Positions 47,672-59,291 of a DNA stretch of 64,000 bases are shown here, piece by piece. The notes beneath the pieces are model-generated. The model was not told where the DNA came from, did no database searches, and saw only the letters and a program-made list of their open reading frames with translations. The stretch lies in contig NC_132976.1 of the NCBI RefSeq assembly GCF_047496725.1, forward strand, positions 542,001 through 606,000, given 5' to 3'. Origin of the DNA: Anoplolepis gracilipes. Lineage: Eukaryota; Arthropoda; Insecta; Hymenoptera; Formicidae. A program made the position numbers and the translations under genes. How positions within the stretch are numbered: the first letter of the stretch is position 1; the number at the start of each line of letters is the position of its first letter.

Positions 47672-50600
47672 ATGGAAGAGACATCCTCGAGAATACGTCC
47701 TTATCTGGACTGGGATGTAAGCCAGATTTACATTAATTTGATCAATCTCTGTCGAGTCTTATATAATGTGACATATATCATACGAATGTATCGCGCACGC
47801 GTTTAAATATCCCAGGTAGCAGGCACATGTCATTTTGACGTCGAAAGCTGATCATTTCTGGTTCAATGACACGTCACGTGACCAAATCTATGTCTAATTT
47901 GAAACATCTTTTTTGCGATGTCTTAATGATGCTGTAAAAAAAACGTCATAATATCGTGATTCTTAAGTCATTGTTATAAATCGCCCAAGTATTAATATTT
48001 TTAACTAAAAACTCATTTAATTTTTAACATCTTAAATTAATCTTCAAACAATTTTGGGTATATAATTTTGATATTCACAATTCCTCTATATCTCAGGGTC
48101 CTAACATGAATTTTTTCTATAACCTGGGACTTGATCGTAACTTTTGAGCGTAAACTCGTAAAAAATAAAAAATTTATTCACAAATATTGACGTGGTTAAT
48201 GAAACTTTTCACTTTTCACGAGCTCACGCTAGAGAAAAAGATTCATGATCAAATGTCATTAAAACGTCACTAATAGGTCTAAAATGATGATAAAGTCACG
48301 TCTTTTTAACGTCTTGAAATGTCGTCATCGGTCTGTGACATAGTCCGTCATTTTTACGTCATTACATCATATTTGGTTCGAACTGATCATATTTTGAAGT
48401 CAAAATGTCGTGTGCTTGCTACCTGGGATATATTATTTAAGTAGAATTAATAAATATGTAATAAAAAATCAATAATGTAAATTTGTTGACAGAATGAAGA
48501 TAAATACTCAGTGGCAAATAGTCAAGCGCCCCTGCAGGACGGTGAAGAACATCCGGAACGTGGGACTTGGACAGGGAAATTCGATTTCCTCTTATCTCTT
48601 TTGGGATACAGCGTAGGCCTCGGAAATGTCTGGAGATTTCCCTACCTCTGCTACTCGAATGGCGGTGGTGCTTTCCTGATACCGTTCACCGTGATGCTCG
48701 TCATCGCCGGATTGCCTCTTATGTTCATGGAACTTTCTTTAGGTGGATGAAACGATGATATATCGAATACTTTGTGACCACGCTGATTATTTGCAATTGC
48801 GATATTGTTCTTTCTTTCTATTCCACAGGACAATATGCCAGCCTCGGACCCGTGGCAGCTTACAAGCAGTTTTGCCCTTTGCTTTGCGGCTTAGGATACG
48901 GAATGGTCCTCGTTAGTTCCGTTGTCATGCTTTATTATAATTTAATCATCGCCTGGACGTTATATTACATATTTGCTTCGATTCTTGGTAAATAATTACG
49001 CTGATGTTACGACAGAAAATTTTACGATACTGTAATTTTATACAATTTTGTATAATATTTCACCTATAAATTTTCTACATAATTATAACAAATTTTTTGA
49101 TAAATACAAATTGATATTTTTTTTTTACGGAAATGTTTAGTACTATTTTGTGCCAATAATATCAGAGTTATAAGCGATTAAAAGAAAAGAATTTTGTTAA
49201 GAAATTGAATAAATTTTAAAAGACATGTAACTAGATAGTACAGAAAACTTTAATATTTCTTTGCTTTAATAACATTTTATTTTGAAACTTAATTATAAAG
49301 ATATATAAAGTTGAAAATTTCTTGGAAATTTGTAATGGCTAAGAATTTTCTTCATGAAAAGATGAGAGAAGCGCTGATTCGTCAAAGCATCTGTTTTATT
49401 AAAATTAAAATATGTATAAAAATTTAAATAAAATTATTAATATTTAATTAAAATTAAAATATGTATGTTTCAAACTTTTACATTCATTTATGCACGCCAA
49501 ACAATAAGTTATTGTTTGAAAGTGAATATATATGTGCAGCAAAGCGTAAAAATAAATTGCTCTTTTTTAAAGACTGCTTTTTTTTTTTTTTTTTGCACAG
49601 GTGGTTGGGAATTGCCTTGGAGCAAATGCGAAAAAGAGTGGAGTACCGAGGATTGTTTTATGCCAGATGCTGCTGAGGCTTGTATCTCTCAAAACGCTTC
49701 ATATTTCAAAGGAAAATGTCTTAATTCAACTCAAATGACTGCGATGGGTGTGCTTATCACGAATGTAACTAATGCAATCAAAAGACCGCCGGCCGAGGAA
49801 TATTTTCAGTAATGACATACATTACATAAGCTGTTACACAGATTTTTCTAGGCGTTTTATTTGATTTATTTAATCCCGGTGTTTCTTATTATTAATTCTT
49901 CAATCTAAATCTGCATAATATAGTCTTATTTTTTATTTTGTGATGTGATTAATCTTTTACATATATTTTATCTCTTGTAAATTGTGCCAGTTTTTTTTAT
50001 ATAATAATAACAAAATTTAAATTTAAAACATTAAATAATTTGCAATATCAAATGAGAAATAACAGATGTACGAAGAGAAAATTGTTTTCATGCCTCTAGA
50101 AATCATGTATTGGGAATTAGTAGTGGGATTGAGGAAACTGGATCGATTCGACCGTTCATGGCGGCTAGTCTTTTCTTGGCGTGGATTATCGTGTTTCTTT
50201 GCTTGAGCAAAGGCGTTCAAAGCTCAGGCAAAGTCGTATATTTTACCGCTCTTTTCCCATACGTCGTGCTGGTATGTATGTATAATTAATGGGAATTTTA
50301 TTTTATTTTATTTTTTTTTTTTTTTTTTAATAAAACAAAAAAATATATATTTCTTCGCAGGTCATTCTTTTTGTTCGTGGTATTTTACTCCCTGGCGCTA
50401 ACGAAGGGATACTTTTTTATCTGACTCCCGATTGGCGAAGATTAATGTCTGCCAAAGTGTGGGGAGATGCCGCGGTACAGATCTTTTTCGCTTTGAGTCC
50501 AGCCTGGGGAGGTCTGATCACTTTAAGTTCGTACAATAAGTTTACCAACAACTGTTACAAAGATTCTCTGATTGTGGCGATTAGCAACATCGGGACTTCC

Positions 50601-52407
50601 TTTTTCGCCGGCCTGGTCATATTCTCGGTGATCGGTTTCCTTGCTCATGAGCTCGACGTACCAGTGGCCTCAGTGGTAGATGAAGGCGCTGGTTTGGCGT
50701 TCATTGTTTATCCAGAGGTAATTATTAATTATATATTTAATTAATTATCGACTCAATTAAGTATAGAAGCTATTACTGTATATTCTGATCTTTCATCTAT
50801 ATGGTAGTCATCCAGGCAGCAAGCACACGACATTTTGATGTCAAAATATGATAAGTTTGAACTAAATGTGACGTAAAAATGACAGACTAATGTTACAGAC
50901 CGATGACGATAATTTCAAGACGTTAGAAAAACGTGAATCTATCACCATTCTAGACCTATTAGTGACGTTTGAATGACATTTGATCATGAATCTTTTTCTC
51001 TAGCGTGAACTCGTAAAAAATGAAGATGACATGTGCTTGTGCTACCTGGGGACTCGTGAGTAAAAAATATTAAATTGAATGAGATGTATGATATTTTCAT
51101 CAATTTATATATTGGTGTGCTAGTAATATCGGAATATATATGTTGCAAAATCATGAAAAAGTCTTTATCTGTGATGACTGTTCTAGGTTGTGGCTCGTCT
51201 GCCGGTTGCGCCTGTTTGGTCATTACTATTCTTCATCATGCTGCTCACTCTGGGCCTCGATTCGCAATTCGCTCTCATGGAAACTGTTACTACGGCGATA
51301 CTCGATGGCATTCCAGCATTGAGAAATTATAAGATTTGGGTGGTTTTAGGGGCCGCAGTAACCGGCTACGCCGGTGGCGTTATTTTCACCACCAATGTGA
51401 GCCTTTTATTCAGCTTTTGTTTTTGAAATAAAGAATAAGAGAAATTGTTCTAGGCTTTTTTTTTTTTTTTTTTTGGCACATACTATTGAAACGACTTACA
51501 TTTTTTCTTCTCATAGGCTGGCATGTACTGGCTGCAATTAATGGACAAGTACGCTGCCAATTGGTCCGTTTTGTTGATCGCTATAAGCGAATGCATCCTC
51601 GTGGCATGGGTATACGGAGCGGATCGCTTTCTGGACGACGTTCAACAGATGATCGGGCCTCGAGGTCGTTTATGGAGATTTTTCTGGACATGGATGTGGA
51701 AAGTTATCACACCTGCCGTACTATTCTTCATCCTCTGCTTTAATTGGGTAAAATACGAACCGGTCAAATATGGAACTTACATTTATCCGGAATGGGCGGA
51801 TGTATTAGGCTGGGTTATCAGCATGTTTCCCGTTTTAGTAATTGCCAGTTTAGCTATAGTAAGTTGCAAGATGATGTTTTTTTATTTAAACATAGTACAG
51901 CATGATGAGGAATATTCTATATGAGAGATGATAATTTAGGGTCAGCTGAAAAAACAACGTGTGCAATCAGCTTACGATGACGACGACGAAGACGACGAGG
52001 ATGACGATGAGCTCGATAATAGCGAGTCTTACGAAAAATCAAAGAGAGGAAAGAGTAAGAATAAAAATGTATGGGATTGCGTCAAAATATTGTTACAACC
52101 AACATCCAACTGGGGTCCGGCATCGCGAAATTCTTTCACATCTTGCAAAACTTTGGCCCGTACGCCTTCCTCAGGTAATGATTCTTCATCGTTTCAAATG
52201 TCAATGATCGTGGTCACTAAATTATAATATTTATATTCTTGACTTCAAGGACCCCCGGGAACATATGATTCGGTACGAGATACGATTATTTTGGTGAATG
52301 GTCAACCGATGATGGTACAACCGTCCGCTACCACTCAGAAACTTCCTGGACCATCGATTCTTAAAAATTCTAGTAAAACCGATCTAATTACTTCGCAGCA
52401 GGTATGA
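47672..52407 (+). CDS. SLC6 sodium/chloride-dependent transporter, glycine-transporter-like
   Basis: Symporter of the neurotransmitter family, plasma membrane, 12 transmembrane helices. Eleven coding exons: 47672-47716, 48493-48742, 48829-48987, 49601-49808, 50100-50271, 50361-50717, 51187-51396, 51517-51858, 51940-52174, 52250-52407 and phase-consistent joins; total 711 residues. (Ten intervals are listed; if the gene continues past the CAG/GTATGA at 52399-52407 an eleventh would follow.) The start ATG has an in-frame TAA six bases upstream. TM1 has the sodium/substrate motif GYSVGLGNVWRFPYLCYSNG. The large second outer loop has paired Cys and N-glycosylation sites (NAS, NST, NVT). TM6 region FFALSPAWGGLITLSSYNKF and TM8 LLTLGLDSQFA are intact. 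The TSNWGP motif after TM12 and overall fit point to glycine transporters, but substrate is inferred. The C-tail holds a DDDDEDDEDDDELD run. Copies B and C of one MITE family sit in introns 1 and 6. Confidence 0.9.
47811..48427. mobile_element. CCAGGTAGC-family MITE, copy B (617 bp), in transporter intron 1
   Basis: Ends CCCAGGTAGCAGGCACATGT and the inverted GTGTGCTTGCTACCTGGG. ATAT lies directly on both sides (47807-47810 and 48428-48431) and may be the target-site duplication. Its sequence is the reverse complement of copy A over nearly the full length, including the AAATTTATTCACAAATATT-like and CTCACGCTAGAG blocks. Confidence 0.8.
50812..51050. mobile_element. CCAGGTAGC-family MITE, copy C (239 bp, internally deleted)
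   Basis: Ends CCAGGCAGCAAGCACACGAC and ACATGTGCTTGTGCTACCTGG. It keeps the left arm and centre of copy A through ATTTGATCATGAATC and the TAGCGTGAACTCGTAAAAAA block, then jumps to the right terminus, so more than half is deleted. It lies in the transporter intron between the exons at 50361-50717 and 51187-51396. Confidence 0.75.
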
Positions 52408-55125
52408 TATGGCACGATTATTCTACGTGCAATAACAAACTCTTAAAATATGTCAAAGATACAGCGCGTATCTAATATGTCTGGTAAGTCTAATCTAATC
52501 GAACTGGACGTAGTTTCACAATGTTGGCAATATCAATCACGATTATCAATGATATGAGTTATTTTATTGTACTATTTAATTCTATTTATCAAAAAATATA
52601 TCTTTAATTTTAGTTTTTCGTAAATTATTCTATCAAAAGTGATTTAACTTTTATTGGATTTAATTCTTATGATTTTTATTAAACATATATTCTACAAATT
52701 ATCTTTCTTTATATAAATTAAGATTGCATAATACATTTTTTTGCGATGATAAATGCAATACTTTTTACTAATCAAAAGTAATTTCTTGGCAATGATAGAT
52801 GGCAATGAGACTTAAATAAAAAATAAATATTAAAAAGTTTAATGGCCAAAAAGCAAGAATCTATATAAAATTAGTTAATGATTAAAAGAGATTAAAAAAG
52901 ATACGATATTGATATATCATTGAAGTATAATATAGAATATCACAATGATTCATTTCATAATATATAGATAAATATTTATTTGCAAAGATTGTTGATTATT
53001 TTAATTTTGCAATGAAATAGAGAAGAGTTATATGTGTAACTTATTATGCATAAAAATGAATTTACGATACATTTAACAAATAGAGAGATGAAATTAATAA
53101 AGATAGAAGCAAGCAGTGCGTGAAGATAAAATCTAGGAGAAAATTTAACGTATTCTAATATTTTACAGTAAATGTATTGTCGAAAGTCTTCAATATCTAT
53201 TGATACGTACTTTTTTAATGTGCAAAAGTTTTCAGGGAATAGATTATAAATAGATATTTTGGATATGCAGTAAAAGATGATGACAAATGGAGACGTAAAT
53301 AAAAAAAATTGAAAGAGATATAATTAGCAAATTGCAGCTAATATTAGTTTATTGACGAGTATTGGCGCAATTAGCGGAGAAGAAAGATATTCTTTATTTA
53401 AATGCGAAATATTTTTCGAACAATATTAAATAATAAACTAGCAAAAAATTGTATACCTCAACTATCTCACTATTAATTAAAAAAAAAAAAACAACTACTG
53501 ATGCCTTAAGACAATTTTTTTTAAGAGAAAATCGATTCCGAATGAGTTAAAAAATTTAAAAATAAAAAGAGTAACCTTGGTTCTAAATAAATTTGCATAT
53601 ATGGATATAATTGGATATCGATATGTGGATCAATTATTCATCTTATTCAGACTAATTTTTGCGACATGATGTTCTCTTTGGCAGAGATCGGTGTTTAAAC
53701 TAATAATTATCTTTTTAAAATACCTTTTTTTGCTAAAATGATGGATAAATAAAAAATGAAATCTCTCCTTATTTCTATAACTAAAATCAAAACTGTTACA
53801 AAATTAGAGACTTAAAGATTTTAGAGACTCAGTGACGAAAGTAAAAGTACATTTAAGTAATTCCCATACCAAAGCTGAAATATAGTCTTTAAATTATAAT
53901 AATTAATATGAATACACGTTCAATTGCAATATTAAATAATTGTGAGTTTTAAATGTAACTTTAAATTATACGTACAAGTTTGTACAAACATGAAAGTATG
54001 GAAAAAGAATGCGTTTTGATGAGCTGCATTTCGAGAAAGTATAATTCGATATGTTATATAATACTATATAATACTATAAGTGCCGTTAGATTGCTTCTCT
54101 CCTTGAACCAATCTCCCATTAAACTAGATAAATGTTTAATAATATTAATGTTTCTAGACTGTACACGAAAGTTACCTGATGTATGGCGCGGCCTTCTACT
54201 AATGATAAACTAAAAATATATAGCTCGCCGTGCAAAAAGTAATGATAATTTATTAATGTTAGTCATCGGTTATCTCATACCGGCCAAGTCAAAATGGTTG
54301 ACTGCTGTAATAATAAGTAGAATTAAGAAGAGCAATGACGCATTGTGAACAGTAACACGGCGATAATACAATAATAACGCTATTTAATTTAATCGAGTTA
54401 TTTTGAAAAATTATTGCAAATCTAAAAAAGAAAAGACACTAAAAATAAAATTCATATCATAAGATTTTTCTTCAATTATTATATAATTTTACAAAATAGA
54501 AATATAATTAGATTGAAGTAAATAAAAGAAAAGACAGATTTCTCTTTTGCGTCAAATATTTGAAAAAAATTGTTATTATCGCATGATGTTACCGTTTTAT
54601 TTGTGTTCATTACGAGCAATCAGTAGAGCGAACAGTACAAAACATGTGTCCTGATATATAATAATAAAAGCATGAAAAAGGAGCTTTTCTTTTTTTGAGA
54701 AAAGTTTCTTTTTTTATAGTAGAAAAACAAATAGAAAAAAATGAGCTTCTACTCAAGATTACTATATTCGAGGATGAATTTGCGCAAAGAAAACGCGCAA
54801 TTCTTTGAATGGCTGATTCACACGATTATCTTTAAGATAAATATTTTCTGTAAGCAAATAATTTTATTGTAGAAACGATATATATATATATATATATATA
54901 TATACTGATGTTTTAATGTAAAACAGTTAAACTAAAAGTAGCATAAAATCAAGATACAATAATGCCTTGAATAAATGTACAAGCGAGGTTGTGTTTGTTA
55001 ACAATATATAAATATTGTTGGATAATCTTATGGAAGTAAAAGAGAAGAGAGGGGCAAAGAAACTGAACTTTCTAGACGAAAATTATTAATAATTCAGAAA
55101 TTTATTATGTGTTAATATGTGAATT

Positions 55126-55170
<45 letters not shown>

Positions 55171-55459
55171 ATATGAAAATATAAAGATATGAATCGTATA
55201 CATATGAAAATAAATACGTTGTGTTATTATATATATGTACACTGTATTGTAAAAATATGTATAGCACACTCACAAATATACATACAGGCTTATGTATGCA
55301 TAAATTTGTAATGTGTGAGATAAATGTATGATGCGTGTGTAATCAATAAAGTATTGTTATACAGGTGGTGCCAATGATGCGCTATCGGATCTCTTTCGCT
55401 ATAGTTGATTTCGCTGAGAGATAGAATGTGATATTTTTTTCTTCGTCGGTATTTATATC
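52408..55459. other. AT-rich region downstream of the transporter
   Basis: Three kilobases without a recognisable gene, probably including a long transporter 3' UTR. TA tracts occur at 54879-54904 and 55129-55166. A 77-codon frame at 53980-54213 has no resemblance to known proteins. Confidence 0.55.
55129..55166. repeat. (AT)n microsatellite
   Basis: About 19 AT units downstream of the transporter gene. Confidence 0.9.
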
Positions 55460-56093
55460 CAGGGTTGAGAAGTAACGCGTTACTTGTAACGCCGTTGCCG
55501 TTATAATTACTTTTTTTTTTTAGTAACAAATGATAACTGCGTTACTATTTTTCTTTCTGTTCTTTTAACTGTAGCGGTAACGTAGTTACATTTTTTTTTT
55601 TTTTTTAGTAACGGTAACGAATTTAACAGTTATTTTTATCGTTACTTTTTATTTATATAGAACCTATTTATGACATATTATATTTTCCATTTTCGTGTAT
55701 TCAATCTTCAATTATCAAGATATTTGTATTATAAATTTAAAATGATTATATTAAAGGTTTTAAACCAAATTATGAAAATACAAAAAATATATCGTATATT
55801 TGACTATATTTATAAATTTAATGCAAACCTAAATTTTTTTATTTATACTTTGAGTATTTAAAAATTTTTTCCTTATTATTTATGGTTTTATAAATTAAAA
55901 AAAATTTATTGATATTTTATTAATACTTTAATTATTAATTTTTTTTAATAAAATATATTACAAGAGTATATTTTTTATTTAATTGTTCATCTTATTTTAA
56001 CATTAAAAAAGTAACGAATAGATTAGTTACATTTTAAGTAACGATAACGATAACTACAATTACTTTTTAAAAACGGTAACTTCCCCATCCCTG
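55460..56093. mobile_element. Non-autonomous hAT-like element with perfect 8-bp target-site duplication
   Basis: Ends CAGGGTTGAGAAGTAAC and, on the other strand, CAGGGATGGGGAAGTTACC. TTTATATC is repeated exactly on each side (55452-55459 and 56094-56101); an 8-bp duplication and CAGGG-type ends are hallmarks of the hAT superfamily. Subterminal regions are full of GTAACG/CGTTAC motifs in both orientations (AAGTAACGCGTTACTTGTAA at the left). The 634-bp element has a T/A-rich centre and no transposase. Confidence 0.85.
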
Positions 56094-56353
56094 TTTATAT
56101 CAATGAACAACATTTGCCCATGGGATCGGTAAGACGTAACATTCAACAATTAGTTCAACAAGATTAGCTCTATGATCTTTGGCTTCTCATTATTCCATTG
56201 AGTACTTTACGAGGATTACAAGTCGAGAACAAGACGCCCAACTTTAATAATCATTAATTTTTCGATATAATTGGATGGAGGGTATCTTGCTTCTCGGGAC
56301 GACGGCTTCTCGCCCTTGATTTGTCTCTTGAGGCGCGATCGGACTCTTGTCGT

Positions 56354-57354
56354 TTACGTGTCGCTCGAGGGTGGTCCAAATACGACTCTGCACCTGGAGA
56401 AAGTGGCAAGTATCGGTTTCACGAGTATCAGGACACCCGCGAAAAATAATGACGCGAAGACGAGGTCTCTTCCCGTGACGGTGCCAGGCCACCAATGGGA
56501 GTAGGTGCCATTGATGAGAGTCGCCAGTAAAAGAACAAGTATGCCGATGCCACCGCAGGCATGAGCAACCTTGACGAGGATCGGTCTTACGCGCGGATAT
56601 ATCCATACCGTGTTGTTGGCCAGGATTCCGAAAGCGGCTGTCAAAACGGACAGTATAATCGTCACCAAGCCTAATTGTGAGTGAGTGGTGACGAAATGCG
56701 ATTTATTATGATTGATTTTGTTGACGATAATAATGATGAAACCGATGCCAATTATAGTTAGACCTATCGTGTGTAGAACCCAGTGTATCGTCACTCGGTT
56801 ACGCCTGGGTAGCTTCGAAGAGATGTACGCCTCACCGGAGACGCTGAAGACAGCTTCTGTGATGAGAAGACCGACCTTTGCCACAAGATAAGGAAAGGTC
56901 GAAAATTATTAAATCGTAATAAAAGTTTGCAACGAGAAGATTTAAAGTTACATTGCTTAGTAGAGAACGTTACTATTTTTCCCATCATTTTAACACACAT
57001 CAGTTTTAATTTGATTATGATATTTTTTTTACAACTTTTTAAACTTATATATGTTCGAAATATATTATTAACTTAAATTTTATCGAATTGGTTTTGCATA
57101 CTGTGTGTAATCATAAAACATTAACACACTCTGTCCTGAAACTGTCAAATCTTCTTATTACTTCTTTTATATTTGTATTCTACATTGATACTTACTCCAA
57201 CAGACATGCAAATCGGATGCCAAGAAAAAAAACTGTAGTGTCCGAAAGCAAGTACCAGGATATATATTACAGGAGCCACGAGTAAAAAATGTGTCAATAT
57301 CGAAAAACCGAGCGTAATGACGCTCGGAGATCCTTTGTTACTCTCAGTACTCAT
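56354..57354 (-). CDS. Cytochrome b561 domain protein, CYB561D1/D2 type
   Basis: Di-haem transmembrane ferric/ascorbate-type reductase of internal membranes. Two exons: 57196-57354 and 56354-56875, 226 residues, close to the CYB561D2 length (222). The start is the first in-frame ATG (MSTESNKGSPSV); an upstream acceptor (TTTTTCAG at 57388-57395) shows a non-coding 5' exon. Six hydrophobic helices are visible. Haem-ligand His candidates are in SWHPICMSVG, VTIHWVLHTIG, HFVTTHSQLG and VKVAHACGG, matching the four-histidine pattern. An SKLPRRNR loop precedes the TIHW helix, like the Arg-rich cytosolic loop of the family. The physiological electron donor cannot be told from the sequence. It stands alone, with long non-coding DNA on both sides. 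Confidence 0.88.
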
Positions 57355-58908
57355 GTCGAGGAGCAAACGATCAAGTTTTTTTGACACCTGAAAAATAAAG
57401 GAAATCTCTTAAGAAATATAAAAGTGCATCTCCGTCTATAAATATTTCAATAAACATAGAGGAAAGCTAAAATTAAATTTTACAATATAATATAAATAAT
57501 ATAAGGTGAATATATAAATGTCGTAAATAATAGATTGTCGTAAAATATGTTGTTTGAAATTTTGTAAATTATCACAAACTTTCTCTCAATTTTTTTCTCC
57601 TATTTAATAATAAGACTGCAATCTATTTTTTAAATTGATATTTTACGATACTATAGTTTGTCTAAATGTTTTATTCTGTATAATAGGTTGCAAAAAACTC
57701 TGAAAGAATCGCTAGGATTCGGAAGAAATCCATCTATCTACTGTCTATAAACGTAAAGTTCTATGGACGCTGTGCAAGCATCTTTTTACGTAATTCTCGC
57801 AATTATTACAAGCCTTTGAATGCGTGATGCATGATTCATCCTTAATTGTACGGCATGATTTCTCGCGTTTTAAACAGACACATTTATCTTCTCTATTCTT
57901 GTCATCTTAGTTTATCTGACTAAATTTGAATTTTATGTATACGCACGCATGCGTATACACACATATATACGCGACAGTTCAATTAAATCAAACGTAAATA
58001 AAACTTAATTATACATACGTATTCACACCAGCATAAACGTGATCGTTCTCTCTCTCTCTATCTCTCTCTTTCAAATATATTCAAAATTTATTAATTTCGA
58101 GATAACCAAATCACAATTTTATTAGAATAAAAAAAGGATCCCTCTTATAATCTTGGAATTTTAAATTAATTCAGAAAGTAATTTTATTGCGATATTTTAT
58201 ATACATTACGATATAAGACATATAATCTGATAAGAAATATAATTCCCTGGCACGATGTAATACACACGTTAATCTAATGGAAAGAGTTTTATACTTATAA
58301 AGATCAATGTGTTGTTTTCTAGATAAAAATACACCATGAGTTAAACAATCGGCATCTATTAAGTATAAGATCATGGCATTAGTTAAGCGATAAAATCCAA
58401 GTTCTGGGGAGAATTCATTTTGTCATAACGATCTGATAAATATCGATAAGAGAAGCGTGTGTTGAGTAATGATACAAAAATGCTCGGTCTGTTGTTGATC
58501 ATTGGAGTATAGAATGCATTTGTCCCTGCATTCCGACAGCTGCACAAATATTAAAATTAAAGATAATCCGAAAAAAAGAATTTATCACCATCTGTAAAAC
58601 TATTTTTTCTCAGAGGATGTTCTTTAAATTGTCCACGCACATTGTTTTAAGTGAAGAAATAATTCTTTTATCAGTCTAATATGTTTGTTTACAAAATTAA
58701 TGATATATTTATTAATGAAAGGAAACATATTAATGAAAAAAAGAGTGAATAATAATCCAGAAAAATGAATCAGAGTATTTAGTATTTAATATTATTAAAA
58801 CATTTTCATATATATATATATATATATATATTGAAATATTAAAAGAAATTACTCAAAATATATAAATTTAAGAATAATTATGTATAATATAAAATAGAGA
58901 TGTATATT

Positions 58909-58910
<2 letters not shown>

Positions 58911-58952
<42 letters not shown>
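58911..58952. repeat. (GA)n microsatellite
   Basis: About 20 GA units with one interruption at the start. Confidence 0.9.
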
Positions 58953-58955
<3 letters not shown>

Positions 58956-59238
58956 TTTTCAATATTAAAAATATTAGTAAGTTTCTTTAAATAAAAAATA
59001 TTTTTTGGGCTTAACGAGAGAATTAAAGAAAAAAAGGACAGTCGTCATAAAATTAATAATAAATTATTTACAATTTTCTAGAATATTTTTTCTGTAGAAA
59101 TATCAAATAAAGAAAACTATTTGTTTTGTTTTATTATACAAGCTTATATAACTAACCCTTTTTGTGTTGTTATTTATTATATCGTTTATTATTTATTACA
59201 TAATATCGAGGAATCATATCTTTCTTATAATAAAGAGA

Positions 59239-59242
<4 letters not shown>

Positions 59243-59287
<45 letters not shown>
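59243..59287. repeat. (TA)n microsatellite
   Basis: About 22 uninterrupted AT units. Confidence 0.95.
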
Positions 59288-59291
<4 letters not shown>

